Source: Cuneatibacter caecimuris (GTDB lineage: Bacteria > Bacillota > Clostridia > Lachnospirales > Lachnospiraceae). From it: 64,000 nucleotides of DNA. The DNA lies in NCBI RefSeq assembly GCF_004216775.1, contig NZ_SGXF01000001.1, forward strand, positions 794,828 through 858,827. The letters run 5' to 3'. The notes beneath the pieces were generated by a model, which saw only the letters and a program-made list of their open reading frames with translations, was not told the DNA's origin and ran no database searches. The position numbers and the translations under genes were made by a program. This document shows positions 1 to 8,729 of the stretch, in pieces; position 1 is the first letter of the stretch, and each line of letters begins with the position of its first letter.

Positions 1-1307
1 TCCCTCAGGAACCGGAAGGTATCTTCATATTTCAGGTGCATCAGCGGAGCGCTGTCATCGTAAAGCCAGCTGTCGAAACACTGTATCCCATACATCAGCC
101 CTTTGGGGTAAGAGCCGAAATCCGCCTCCCTGCACTTAAATTCACAGTGATTGATTCCTGCCAGCAGGGATTTCTTTCTGATTCCCTGCTCCGCCAGCTG
201 CTCCAGGGTTCCGCGGATGATCTGAAGAAACTCTTCCAGCCTGTCCGCGTCCGCTCCTTTCGCCACCACGCTGAAACTGGTCTGCCGCATGCTGCTGTCA
301 TAACCGCCGTAAATATCCCGGCCGATTTCCGCGTCAGTCAGCGCCTTCTTCAAAGGGGCGCCGGGGGCTCCCAAAAGGGCGTATTCCAGCACCTGGAAAG
401 CCATATATCTTTTGGGGTCCAGAACAGAACCGGTCACCTTGTTCCAGGAAAGATAAGCGCTGTTTTCCTCCGTCTCTTCTTCGGAAATCCCATACCAGGC
501 CGTCTTATACACATCCTGTTCAAACGGTTTCTGCTCCGGAATCTCTGAATCCACTTTCACTGCGTCATAGTGGGAAAGGTATTCTCTGTCCATCCATTCC
601 AGCTTTTCTTCCATATCCATATTCCCATACAGATAGATAAAACTGTTGGAGGGATGGTAATAAGTCTGGTGGAATTTCAGGAAGTCCTCGTAGCTAAGGT
701 CCACAATATCCGCCGGATCTCCGCCGGATTCAAAAGCATAAGGAGTATCGGGGAACAGCACCTGGCTGGTCAGCCGGTCCAGAACACTTTCCGGGGAAGA
801 AAACGCGCCTTTCATTTCATTATAAACCACTCCGTTATAGCTCAGCTTTGAGGCAGTATCCTCCAGCTCGTAGTGCCATCCCTCCTGCCGGAAGGTCTTA
901 TCACTTTTATAGATATTGGGGTGGAGCACAGCGTCCATATAGACCGCCGTCAAGTTCTGAAAATCCTGGTCGTTGCAGCTGGCGATGGGATAAATCGTCT
1001 TGTCCGGATAGGTGATCGCGTTCAGAAAAGTGTTCAGGGAGCCCTTGGCCAGTTCTATAAAAGGGTCCTTCACAGGGAATTGTTCTGATCCGCAGAGCAC
1101 GGAGTGTTCCAGGATATGGGGCAGTCCCGTGCTGTCCGCGGGCGGAGTGCGGAATCCGATCGTAAATACTTTGTTTTCATCCTCATTGGAAACCAGAAAC
1201 AGGCGCGCGCCGCTTTTTTTGTGGCGCAGCAGCCAGGCAGTCCCTCCCAGCTCCGGCACTTTCTCTTCCAGTTCGCAGGTATACGCTGTCATTTTATTAA
1301 TATCCAT
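1..1307 (-). CDS. M16C-family zinc metallopeptidase (presequence-protease/insulinase type), C-terminus cut by window edge
   Basis: This is the N-terminal 435 codons of an M16C peptidase; family members are about 970 residues, so roughly half lies left of position 1. The inverted zinc motif HILEH is at residues 64-68, and a downstream NEMKGAFSSPES stretch carries the acidic residue expected as third zinc ligand. M16C enzymes are clamshell proteases degrading unfolded peptides, in bacteria probably in the cytosol; no signal peptide is visible. The ATG at 1307 is preceded by GGAGGG (1314-1319). It is the last gene of the minus-strand block. Family assignment is sure; substrate unknown. Confidence 0.93.
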   Translation of the reverse strand, partial: MDINKMTAYTCELEEKVPELGGTAWLLRHKKSGARLFLVSNEDENKVFTIGFRTPPADSTGLPHILEHSVLCGSEQFPVKDPFIELAKGSLNTFLNAITYPDKTIYPIASCNDQDFQNLTAVYMDAVLHPNIYKSDKTFRQEGWHYELEDTASKLSYNGVVYNEMKGAFSSPESVLDRLTSQVLFPDTPYAFESGGDPADIVDLSYEDFLKFHQTYYHPSNSFIYLYGNMDMEEKLEWMDREYLSHYDAVKVDSEIPEQKPFEQDVYKTAWYGISEEETEENSAYLSWNKVTGSVLDPKRYMAFQVLEYALLGAPGAPLKKALTDAEIGRDIYGGYDSSMRQTSFSVVAKGADADRLEEFLQIIRGTLEQLAEQGIRKKSLLAGINHCEFKCREADFGSYPKGLMYGIQCFDSWLYDDSAPLMHLKYEDTFRFLR

Positions 1308-1331
1308 TAAAACCCTCCATTTTTATTTCAT

Positions 1332-2084
1332 TCAGATATTTCCCATAAATTTCTCAATTAACAGGGCAAAGCATTCCCGTACCGTCTGGTTTGGTAGCAG
1401 GAACCAGTTGGACTTTGCGGGAATCCCATAGACCTCTGTCTTTCCCTGCTTTCTCGCCAGGGCCTGAGCTCTGCAGAGATGAAAATCATTTGTTACAATT
1501 CCTACCGTATCAGTCTTTTTTACCAGATTCAGAGAATAGATAACATTCTCTTCTGTGTCAGTGGATTGTGTTTCCATCACCATACGGTGGGTCTGCACCC
1601 CTGCATTTTTCAGATATAGGTACATGACCTGGGCCTCGGTCCAGTCCTCTCCGCTCCCTTTTCCGCCGGAAAGAATCACCCGGGTTTTTTTATTCTCCTG
1701 CAGATATTCCAGCGCCGCGTCCAGACGGAGCTTCAACGTATCCGAAGGCTCCCTCCCCACTGTCTTGCTCCCCAGCACAATCAGATAATCCAGATCCTCC
1801 GGCGCTTCTTCTTCCGTATCCATAAAAATTGTAATGCCTGCGGCGGCTAATATGAGAAATCCCACGGACACACAGGTGAAAACTGCGCTCTTCAGCATCA
1901 GGGGCATTTCCAGCCTGTCAGGATGCTTCCTGCGGTAAGCGCAGTAGGCGCCGGCCGCGCAGAGCAGCAGTCCAGTCAGCAGCCAGAACAGGGCAAAACC
2001 CACGGTCTGGGTATAAATTACAATCCCTGCAAAATATCCCAGGCATATCACCGCCAGAACACCGTATACCACAGTAATCACCAT
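1332..2084 (-). CDS. YdcF/SanA/ElyC family (DUF218) membrane protein
   Basis: A 250-residue protein with three hydrophobic segments in the first about 95 residues, then a DUF218 domain beginning DYLIVLGSK and continuing RVILSGGKGSGED, TEAQVMYLYL and GIVTNDFHL. In this family the conserved polar residues line a pocket thought to bind a phosphorylated or lipid-linked ligand, and relatives affect envelope integrity. The ATG follows GGAGGGGGC with short spacing. The gene starts 10 bp after the U32 gene ends, so it is probably cotranscribed. Exact substrate unknown. Confidence 0.85.
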   Translation of the reverse strand: MVITVVYGVLAVICLGYFAGIVIYTQTVGFALFWLLTGLLLCAAGAYCAYRRKHPDRLEMPLMLKSAVFTCVSVGFLILAAAGITIFMDTEEEAPEDLDYLIVLGSKTVGREPSDTLKLRLDAALEYLQENKKTRVILSGGKGSGEDWTEAQVMYLYLKNAGVQTHRMVMETQSTDTEENVIYSLNLVKKTDTVGIVTNDFHLCRAQALARKQGKTEVYGIPAKSNWFLLPNQTVRECFALLIEKFMGNI

Positions 2085-2093
2085 TGCCCCCTC

Positions 2094-3332
2094 CTATTCC
2101 TCTCTGCGCAGGATATCAAATCTTTCCGCTTCAGCCCCCAAATCCACCCAGACCATCTGTCTGGCATGGGGGGCGCTCTCCTGTGAGTTTCCATCCAGGT
2201 CTGTAATAGAATGCACTGTCACTTCCAGATTCCGCCCGTCGGGCTTCATCAGTTCTATGCGTTCCCCCACGGAAAATTTGTTGCGCTGCATCAGCAGCAG
2301 CCTTCCGCTTTCATCTGTCTGCTCCGCAATACCCAGAAATGTATAGTTTTTCACATAAGTGCTGTTCCCGTAAATCTGCGCCTCCGTTCCCGGCTTTCCA
2401 TAAAAAAATCCTGTCGTAAACTCCCGAAAAGTGCATTTGCCGATTTCCTGTTTATACCACTCCAGGTTCTCCTGGTATTTTTCCCGGGATTCCGCCAGAT
2501 CGTCCAGCGCCTTCCTGTAGGTTCGGGCCACCGTCGCTGCATAAAGCGCCGTCTTCATGCGGCCTTCCACCTTCAGGCTGTCCACCCCTGCGTCCAGCAG
2601 GTCGGGAAGATGTTCGATCATACACAGGTCTTTAGAATTGAAAATAAACGTGCCCCTGTCATTTTCAATCACAGGCATATATTCTCCGGGCCTGGTTTCT
2701 TCCATCAGGGCATATTTCCATCGGCAGGGGTGGGTGCAAGCCCCCTGGTTGGCATCCCTCCCTGTCAGATAGTTGCTCAGCAGACAGCGTCCGGAATAGG
2801 AAATGCACATGGCCCCATGGACAAATGTTTCAATCTCCAAATCTTCAGGGATATGGTCCCTGATTTCACGGATTTCCTGCAGGGACAGCTCTCTGGCCGA
2901 CACCACCCGCTTTGCGCCCAGTCCATGCCAAAACAGATAAGTGCCGTAATTCGTGTTGTTGGCCTGGGTGCTGATGTGTATTTCCATTTCAGGCAATACT
3001 TCTCTCGCAATGGCAAAAATGCCCGGGTCTGAAATTATCAGGGCGTCCGGGCCTACCTCTTTTAACTCTTCAAAATACTGTTTCGCCCCGGCCAGATCAC
3101 TGTTGTGCGCCAGAATATTAGCAGTCACATAGACCTTCACGCCCCGGGCATGGGCAAAGTCAATACCTTCTCTCATCTCTTCCCGGGAAAAATTCTTCGC
3201 CTTTGCACGCAGGCCAAAGGCTTCCCCTCCGATATAAACTGCATCCGCTCCGTAAATCACCGCGATCTTCAGCACTTCCAGGCTTCCCGCCGGAATCAGC
3301 AATTCTGGGTGTCTCAACTTTACTCTCCTCAT
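2094..3332 (-). CDS. Peptidase U32 family tRNA 5-hydroxyuridine synthesis protein (TrhP2/YrrO-like)
   Basis: A 412-residue U32 protein with the N-terminal LLIPAGSLEVLKIAVIYGADAVY signature (positions 7-30) and the cysteine-bearing segment around SYSGRCLLSNYLTGRD and NQGACTHPCRW, the likely Fe-S or metal site of the family. Despite its name this group is not a protease: the Bacillus YrrN/YrrO and E. coli YegQ members are required for the hydroxylation that makes 5-hydroxyuridine at tRNA position 34. The start overlaps the stop of the preceding methyltransferase by 4 bp, and that enzyme methylates the product. Only one U32 gene is here, whereas Bacillus has two side by side. Confidence 0.88.
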   Translation of the reverse strand: MRRVKLRHPELLIPAGSLEVLKIAVIYGADAVYIGGEAFGLRAKAKNFSREEMREGIDFAHARGVKVYVTANILAHNSDLAGAKQYFEELKEVGPDALIISDPGIFAIAREVLPEMEIHISTQANNTNYGTYLFWHGLGAKRVVSARELSLQEIREIRDHIPEDLEIETFVHGAMCISYSGRCLLSNYLTGRDANQGACTHPCRWKYALMEETRPGEYMPVIENDRGTFIFNSKDLCMIEHLPDLLDAGVDSLKVEGRMKTALYAATVARTYRKALDDLAESREKYQENLEWYKQEIGKCTFREFTTGFFYGKPGTEAQIYGNSTYVKNYTFLGIAEQTDESGRLLLMQRNKFSVGERIELMKPDGRNLEVTVHSITDLDGNSQESAPHARQMVWVDLGAEAERFDILRREE

Positions 3333-3967
3333 TCCTTCACACTGACTGCCACACCGTCTCCTATAGGCACGATGGAGGTGGCCAGCCCTTTTGTATGCTT
3401 CAGCAGATACAGGTACTCCCGCATCCTGCTGTGAATGGTACGGTCCCTGCGGGCCACTGCGAACCTGGATTCCAGCACATCCCCGTCCTGAAGGATATTA
3501 TCTGAAACCATCAGGCCACCCGGAGCCAGAAGGCGCAGCGCATCCGGCAGAAAATTCAGATATTGCCCTTTTGCCGCATCCATAAAAATCATGTCAAAAG
3601 GCCCTTCCAGCCCTTTCAGTATCTCTGCCGCGTCTCCTTCCAGCAGAGTGATCCGCTCCTGGCGGCCTGCCCGGCGGAAATTCTCCCGGGCTTTCGGAAT
3701 CCGTTTTTCGTATTTTTCAATGGTGGTGATCCGGCCGTCTTCCTCCAGCGCCTCGCACATCAGCAGCGCGGAATATCCCACTGCGGTGCCCACCTCCAGC
3801 ACCTGCTTCGGACGTTTCAGCAGCAGCAGGGTTTTCAGAAAGCTGCCGGTCTCAGGCCGGATCACCGGCACATCTTCCGCCAGAGCCTCCCGGCGTATTT
3901 CTTCCAGCAAAGGCGTGCCGGGTTCTTCCAGGGACCTGATAAAAGTCCCGATTCTTTCCCACTCCAT
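3329..3967 (-). CDS. trmR: O-methyltransferase, tRNA 5-hydroxyuridine methyltransferase TrmR (YrrM)
   Basis: A 212-residue SAM-dependent class I O-methyltransferase. The SAM loop VLEVGTAVGYSALLM, acidic partner TTIEKYEKR and metal-binding region FDMIFMDAAKG are visible. It would convert ho5U34 to mo5U34 in tRNAs reading four-codon boxes. The order MltG-like, this gene, then U32 matches yrrL-yrrM-yrrN/O of Bacillus, which supports the specific tRNA role over a generic catechol methyltransferase. The stop overlaps the U32 start (ATGA). Start ATG lies 10 bp after the MltG-like stop. Confidence 0.85.
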   Translation of the reverse strand: MEWERIGTFIRSLEEPGTPLLEEIRREALAEDVPVIRPETGSFLKTLLLLKRPKQVLEVGTAVGYSALLMCEALEEDGRITTIEKYEKRIPKARENFRRAGRQERITLLEGDAAEILKGLEGPFDMIFMDAAKGQYLNFLPDALRLLAPGGLMVSDNILQDGDVLESRFAVARRDRTIHSRMREYLYLLKHTKGLATSIVPIGDGVAVSVKE

Positions 3968-3977
3968 TTTTATCCTT

Positions 3978-4364
3978 TCAGCCGCTTCCCGGCGCAGCGC
4001 TCAGCTGCCGGATCAGCTCGCGGTTGTTCATTGAAGTATTCAGTACAAATTCGCCGGAAAAGATCTTTTTAGAAAAGAACTTTTCCTGAATCTGAAACAG
4101 AAAGGGATCTGTAATCAGCCCCTTTTCCTCCAGGATCTCCGCCACTTCGGCGGCAGAAGCGCCTTCCGGGATCGTCACAGTGATATCCCGGCCCGGCGCA
4201 GCTTCCACAGCTTCCCCATAAAACAGATCATAACCCAGCTTGTACCCTCTGGTGACGCCCTCATAGAACAGGACGATCGCCACGGCAAACAGGAATATCT
4301 TCAGAGAAGCTTTCATAATCATAATTGATTTTTCTGTGGATGATCTCTTTCTTTTTTTCGCCAT
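3978..4364 (-). CDS. Short MltG-like membrane protein (N-terminal part of endolytic transglycosylase only)
   Basis: 128 residues: a basic cytoplasmic tail, one membrane helix (about residues 20-38, LKIFLFAVAIVLFYEGV), then a LysM-like subdomain matching the start of MltG/YceG (DITVTIPEGASAAEVAEILEEKGLI). Full MltG is about 340-380 residues with a catalytic glutamate in the C-terminal YceG domain; here the frame ends after SAAPGSG, so the catalytic domain is absent. The gene occupies the exact yrrL/mltG slot between RNase J and trmR. It may have lost lytic activity and kept a scaffold or peptidoglycan-binding role. Its stop is clean and I see no downstream remnant. Confidence 0.8.
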   Translation of the reverse strand: MAKKRKRSSTEKSIMIMKASLKIFLFAVAIVLFYEGVTRGYKLGYDLFYGEAVEAAPGRDITVTIPEGASAAEVAEILEEKGLITDPFLFQIQEKFFSKKIFSGEFVLNTSMNNRELIRQLSAAPGSG

Positions 4365-4377
4365 TATCCCTCTGCCA

Positions 4378-6057
4378 TTATAAATCTACTTCCATGATAA
4401 TCGGAAGAATCATGGGACTGCGCTTCATGCGTTTCCACAGGAAATCGCCCAGGCTGTCCCGGATCACATTTTTGATCTTTCCCCAGTCCGTCACCCCTTT
4501 GTTCAGGCAGTCGTAGGTGGCAGTCTCCACCACGGCATGGGCCTCTTCCATCAGGTTCTCAGACTCTCTCACATACACAAAGCCTCTGGACACAATATCC
4601 GGGCCTGCCAGCAGCTGGTTGCTGTATTTCTCCAGCGTTAGCACCACAATGATAATGCCGTCCTGTGCCAGGTTCTGCCGGTCGCGAAGTACAATATTTC
4701 CCACGTCCCCCACGCCCAGGCCGTCCACCAGAACCGCCCCATGGGTCACCTGATCCACTACAGCCGCGCCTTCCATGCCCATTTCCAGGACGTCCCCGGA
4801 ATTCAGCATGAAAATATTGTCCTTGGGAATGCCCAGGCTTTCCGCAATACCCGCCTGCGCCTTCCTGTGGCGGAACTCTCCGTGCAGCGGCACAGAGTAT
4901 TTGGGGCGCACCAGGGAGTACATCAGCTTGATCTCTTCCTGGCAGGCATGTCCCGATACATGGGTATCCTGGAAGATCACATTCGCTCCCTGCATGGACA
5001 GCTCGTTGATAATCCGGGCCACTGCCTTCTCGTTTCCGGGAATCGGCGTGGAACTGAGGATCACCGTATCCCCTGGTTTAATTGAAACTTTTCGGTGAAT
5101 GGAAGAAGCCATCCGGGAAAGGGCGGCCATGGATTCCCCCTGGCTCCCTGTGGTGATCAATACTGTCTTTTCGTCCGGATAATTTTTCAGCTGTTCGATA
5201 TCAATCAGTGTTCCCTCAGGGATATTAATATATCCCAGTTCCATGGCCGTCCCGATGATGTTCACCATGCTGCGGCCTTCTACCACAACTTTGCGTCCGT
5301 ATTTGCAGGCAGAGTTGATGATCTGCTGCACCCGGTCCACGTTGGATGCAAAGGTGGCCACAATAATGCGGCTGTTGGAATGCTCCGCAAAAATATTGTC
5401 AAAGGTGTGCCCTACCGTGCGCTCTGAACTGGTAAAGCCGGCCCGGATTGCGTTGGTACTGTCGCAGAGCAGCGCCAGCACGCCTTTCTTTCCAAGCTCG
5501 CCAAAGCGCTGAAGATCCGCGCTGTCCCCGAAAATCGGCGTATAGTCGATCTTAAAGTCGCCGGTATGGACGATCACCCCGGCAGGGGTAAAGATAGCCA
5601 GAGAAGCTGCGTCCACAATGCTGTGGTTGGTGCGGATGAATTCCACACGGAAGCAGCCCAGATTCACGGACTGGCCGTATTTAATAACCTTCCGCTTCAC
5701 CTGTTTCATCATATTGTGTTCCTTCAGTTTGTTTTCAATAATGCCCAGGGTCAGCTTCGTGGCATACACAGGCACATTCACTTCCTTCAGTACATAAGGC
5801 AGCGCGCCGATGTGGTCCTCATGACCATGGGTAATGAAGAAGCCCTTTACTTTATCGATATTCTGTTTCAGATAGGTGATATCCGGCAGCACCAGGTCGA
5901 TGCCCAGCATATCGTCGGTGGGAAAGGACAGGCCGCAGTCCACCACAATAATACTGTCTTCATATTCAAAGGCAGTCATGTTCATTCCGATCTGCTCCAG
6001 ACCCCCCAACGGTATAATTTTCACCCGGGCGTCTGTGCTTGCTGTTGTTTTCTTCAA
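4378..6057 (-). CDS. rnj: Ribonuclease J
   Basis: A 559-residue metallo-beta-lactamase/beta-CASP nuclease with HGHEDHIGALP at residues 77-87 (zinc ligands), VHTGDFKID, LLCDSTNA, and the C-terminal RNase J domain ending after a PRIEM-free basic tail KRMKRSPMILPIIMEVDL. RNase J has 5'-3' exonuclease and endonuclease activity in mRNA decay and rRNA maturation. Translation appears to start at TTG (6055-6057): GGAGGTAAGAAA lies immediately upstream and the protein begins MKKTTAS. The beta-CASP core is complete. It follows DUF1292 after about 100 bp and precedes the MltG-like gene by 13 bp. Confidence 0.95.
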   Translation of the reverse strand: MKKTTASTDARVKIIPLGGLEQIGMNMTAFEYEDSIIVVDCGLSFPTDDMLGIDLVLPDITYLKQNIDKVKGFFITHGHEDHIGALPYVLKEVNVPVYATKLTLGIIENKLKEHNMMKQVKRKVIKYGQSVNLGCFRVEFIRTNHSIVDAASLAIFTPAGVIVHTGDFKIDYTPIFGDSADLQRFGELGKKGVLALLCDSTNAIRAGFTSSERTVGHTFDNIFAEHSNSRIIVATFASNVDRVQQIINSACKYGRKVVVEGRSMVNIIGTAMELGYINIPEGTLIDIEQLKNYPDEKTVLITTGSQGESMAALSRMASSIHRKVSIKPGDTVILSSTPIPGNEKAVARIINELSMQGANVIFQDTHVSGHACQEEIKLMYSLVRPKYSVPLHGEFRHRKAQAGIAESLGIPKDNIFMLNSGDVLEMGMEGAAVVDQVTHGAVLVDGLGVGDVGNIVLRDRQNLAQDGIIIVVLTLEKYSNQLLAGPDIVSRGFVYVRESENLMEEAHAVVETATYDCLNKGVTDWGKIKNVIRDSLGDFLWKRMKRSPMILPIIMEVDL

Positions 6058-6159
6058 TTTCTTACCTCCATATATTCTATTTTAATATTTTTCGTTTCTT
6101 TTTATACGCAAATAACACCGTCCTCAGACGATGATACGTTCCAATCCATGTTCATCTGG

Positions 6160-6414
6160 TCATTCAAAAGTGATGTCCTCAAGCAATTCCGTGAAAATTT
6201 TAGACACGCTCTCCAATTCTGTCCCGTCTTCCACCATCTCATATACCGCTTCTGCCTCTGACGCGTCAGAAACGTCCTTCAGAATAAAGGCCTCCGCTTC
6301 TTCCTCCTCGCTGTCCGTCACCAGCAGATAATTGCATCCGTTTACCCTGGTCTCCTCCAGCACAAAGAATTCTACAGCGCCTTCTTCTGTATCAAATTTT
6401 ATTTTCTCCTGCAT
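6160..6414 (-). CDS. DUF1292 family protein (YrzB-like)
   Basis: A small acidic protein of about 84 residues ([24 protein letters not shown]...), matching DUF1292/UPF0473, a single-domain cytosolic family of unknown function that always travels with ireB and ruvX in Firmicutes. Starts further upstream at 6423 or 6429 are possible and would deepen the overlap with ruvX; I prefer 6414, behind the weak ribosome site GGACGG. The coding ends overlap the ruvX stop, which suggests coupled translation. Confidence 0.85.
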   Translation of the reverse strand: MQEKIKFDTEEGAVEFFVLEETRVNGCNYLLVTDSEEEEAEAFILKDVSDASEAEAVYEMVEDGTELESVSKIFTELLEDITFE

Positions 6415-6835
6415 TCCGTCCATGCGCATCCAGATATCCCTGCAAAATCATCGCCGCAGCAATCTGGTCCACAAACTCCTTTCTGTGTTCTCTCCTCACT
6501 CCGCTCTCCATCAGGACGCGCTCCGCCGCCACAGTAGTGAGCCGCTCATCCCAGAGCACCACGCTGCACCCGCTGCGCCGTATCAGCATTTCCTGAAACT
6601 CTTTCGTTTTCTCTACACGTTCCCCTTCTGTGCCGTTCATATTCTTTGGAAGACCCAGCACAATGGTTTCTATTCCCTGTTCCTTCACAATCTCTTCAAT
6701 TCGTGACAGGGTCTGCCGCAATTTATTTTCTGATTTCCGCACAATCGTTTCGTATGGCTGGGCAGTGAGACAAAGGGCGTCGCTCACTGCAACACCCACT
6801 GTCTTTGACCCAAAATCCAGGCCCATTACCTTCAT
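6392..6835 (-). CDS. ruvX: Putative Holliday junction resolvase RuvX (YqgF)
   Basis: A 147-residue RNase H-fold protein. The first acidic catalytic motif is [16 protein letters not shown], followed by [21 protein letters not shown] and a late [14 protein letters not shown] acidic motif, all typical of YqgF/RuvX. Relatives act in 16S rRNA 5' maturation and are proposed Holliday junction nucleases. It lies 17 bp downstream of ireB in the conserved order. Confidence 0.93.
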   Translation of the reverse strand: MKVMGLDFGSKTVGVAVSDALCLTAQPYETIVRKSENKLRQTLSRIEEIVKEQGIETIVLGLPKNMNGTEGERVEKTKEFQEMLIRRSGCSVVLWDERLTTVAAERVLMESGVRREHRKEFVDQIAAAMILQGYLDAHGRNAGENKI

Positions 6836-6852
6836 AATTCCTCCGTCCCGGA

Positions 6853-7116
6853 TTATTTTTCCAGCTTATATGCCACGTAGTTCTTCAGCAGTTCCTCCAG
6901 AATCTCGTCCCGCTCCACTTTCATGATCAGGCTTCTGGCGCTGTTATAACTTGTAATATAAGTAGGGTCTCCGGACATGATATATCCTACAATCTGGCTG
7001 ATGGGGTTGTATCCTTTCTCCTTCAGAGCTGCGTATACCTGAGACAGGACTTCGCTGACATCTGCCTGTTTTTCCAGCTCAGGTCTAAAAAATTGTGTCT
7101 GTGTCAGATTCTCCAT
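6853..7116 (-). CDS. ireB: IreB family regulatory phosphoprotein (UPF0297, YrzL)
   Basis: An 87-residue protein near-identical in pattern to IreB/YrzL: N-terminal TQTQFF with two threonines, [31 protein letters not shown], and a C-terminal NYVAYKLEK. In enterococci IreB is phosphorylated on N-terminal threonines by the PASTA kinase IreK and modulates cephalosporin tolerance. It heads the ireB-ruvX-DUF1292-rnj run and has a sigma-A type promoter upstream (7148-7176). Confidence 0.95.
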   Translation of the reverse strand: MENLTQTQFFRPELEKQADVSEVLSQVYAALKEKGYNPISQIVGYIMSGDPTYITSYNSARSLIMKVERDEILEELLKNYVAYKLEK

Positions 7117-7147
7117 GCGGCTGCCTCCCTAAAAACCATTTGGGTAT

Positions 7148-7176
7148 ATTGTAATATACTTTTTCTCATAAGGCAA
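7148..7176 (-). promoter_or_regulatory. Promoter of the ireB-ruvX operon
   Basis: On the minus strand TTGCCT (7171-7176) and TACAAT (7148-7153) are separated by 17 bp, 32 bp before the ireB ATG. A GGGAGG ribosome site follows. Confidence 0.7.
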
Positions 7177-7198
7177 GTACTTTTCCTTTGACAAGCTT

Positions 7199-8524
7199 TC
7201 AATTTTCATCCTCCATCAAAAGTATCTCTTCTGTCAGGAAACCGGAAGGCACTCCTTCCACCACCTGATTTGCGCCCATTGCAGGCCCTTCCGGCACAGC
7301 GGCCCGCACGTATTCTCTGGTATGGCCCACCCAGTATGCAGCTCCGTCCAGAACCTCTCTGGTCTCCAGAAGCACGGATACTCTCCTGCCCACGAAGGAC
7401 TCTCTGAAGCGCCTGGACTGCTCCCGTTCCAGGGAAATCAGTTCATTGCTCCGGACCGTTTTCACCTGTTCCGGCACCTGTTCCGGCATTTTAGCCGCTC
7501 TGGTCCCTTTTCTCGGAGAATATTTAAAAATGTGCATTTCATAAAATCCGATTTTGTCCAGAAATGCCTTCGTACAGCTGAACTCCTCTTCTGTCTCTCC
7601 CGGAAAACCCACGATCACATCTGTAGTGATGGCTGACTCCGGAAAAGCTTCCCGGATCATACAGCATTTTTCTAAGTATTCCCCGGAAGTGTAGCGCCGA
7701 TTCATTCTTTCCAGCGTCCTGTCGCACCCGCTCTGCAGGGAAAGGTGGAAATGGCGGCAGATCTTGGGAAGCCCCTGTATTGCTTCAATCCATTCCGGCG
7801 TAATAATCCTGGGTTCCAGTGAACCCAGGCGGATCCGCTCTGCTCCCGGCAGCTCATGGACCAGCCGGATCAGAGTCAGCAGGGAAATTCCTTCCCCGGT
7901 AAAATCCGTCCCATAGGAGCTCAGGTGAATCCCTGTCAGCACAAATTCTTTTACGCCCTGTCCGGACAGCCTTCGGATCTCCTCCGTCACATGCTCCGGC
8001 CGCCGGCTGCGCACCCGTCCCCTGGTATAAGGGATGATGCAGTAGCTGCAAAACTGATTGCAGCCGTCCTGAACCTTGATGAAGGCGCGGGTATGGTCTG
8101 TCACCGTCTCCAGTTCCATCTCTTCATAGGGATGGAGGCGGGCGATATCTGTCACTGTTTCTTCCTGAGACGTATTTTTATCTGCAAAACAGCGGTCCAG
8201 AATATCCGCCAGACTCCCTTTCTTCTCATTGCCTACCGCCAGGTCCACCCCGGCCTCTTTCAAGGCCTCCGGGGAAACAGCCTGTACATAGCAGCCTGCC
8301 GCTACGATCAGAGCCTCAGGATTCATTTTCCTGGCCCGATGCAGCATCTGGCGGGATTTCCTGTCCGCCATATTCGTCACGGAGCAGGTATTGATCACAT
8401 AGACGTCCGCCCCTGCCTCAAAGGGGACAATCTCGTACCCCCTCTGCCGCAGCTGCTGCTCCATTGCGTCAGATTCATATGTATTCACTTTGCATCCCAG
8501 AGTGTGAAATGCAACTTTTTTCAT
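7199..8524 (-). CDS. mtaB: tRNA (N6-threonylcarbamoyladenosine(37)-C2)-methylthiotransferase MtaB
   Basis: A 441-residue radical-SAM methylthiotransferase. The N-terminal UPF0004 domain has the conserved cysteines (FHTLGCKVNT, INTCSVTN, AAGCYVQ) for one 4Fe-4S cluster; the radical-SAM motif CNQFCSYC is followed by IIPYTRGRVRSR; a C-terminal TRAM-like RNA-binding region ends the protein. GCKVN rather than GCQMN distinguishes MtaB from MiaB. It converts t6A37 to ms2t6A37 in tRNAs reading ANN codons. Monocistronic by position: the next minus gene starts 83 bp downstream. Confidence 0.95.
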   Translation of the reverse strand: MKKVAFHTLGCKVNTYESDAMEQQLRQRGYEIVPFEAGADVYVINTCSVTNMADRKSRQMLHRARKMNPEALIVAAGCYVQAVSPEALKEAGVDLAVGNEKKGSLADILDRCFADKNTSQEETVTDIARLHPYEEMELETVTDHTRAFIKVQDGCNQFCSYCIIPYTRGRVRSRRPEHVTEEIRRLSGQGVKEFVLTGIHLSSYGTDFTGEGISLLTLIRLVHELPGAERIRLGSLEPRIITPEWIEAIQGLPKICRHFHLSLQSGCDRTLERMNRRYTSGEYLEKCCMIREAFPESAITTDVIVGFPGETEEEFSCTKAFLDKIGFYEMHIFKYSPRKGTRAAKMPEQVPEQVKTVRSNELISLEREQSRRFRESFVGRRVSVLLETREVLDGAAYWVGHTREYVRAAVPEGPAMGANQVVEGVPSGFLTEEILLMEDEN

Positions 8525-8649
8525 AATAAGATTTCCTTTCCGGTAAATTTTTATGTAAAATACTGGCTAATTCAGAGTATCCGGCAAAATCCATCCTCAT
8601 TTTTTCTTGCCCGCTTATTTTTTCAGAAAAAGTTTGGGGAATTTGCATA

Positions 8650-8681
8650 TTGACTTTTTTCCCTGAAATCGGTAGTATAAT
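8650..8681 (+). promoter_or_regulatory. Promoter of the HPr-like gene
   Basis: TTGACT (8650-8655) with either TAGTAT at 17 bp (8673-8678) or the overlapping TATAAT (8676-8681) at 20 bp. A small GCCTG...CAGGC hairpin (8687-8703) lies at the mRNA 5' end, then AGGAGG ahead of the ATG at 8730. Confidence 0.65.
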
Positions 8682-8729
8682 GGTAAGCCTGGAGAAATCA
8701 GGCAAATAACAATAAAGGAGGTTTTTCCA

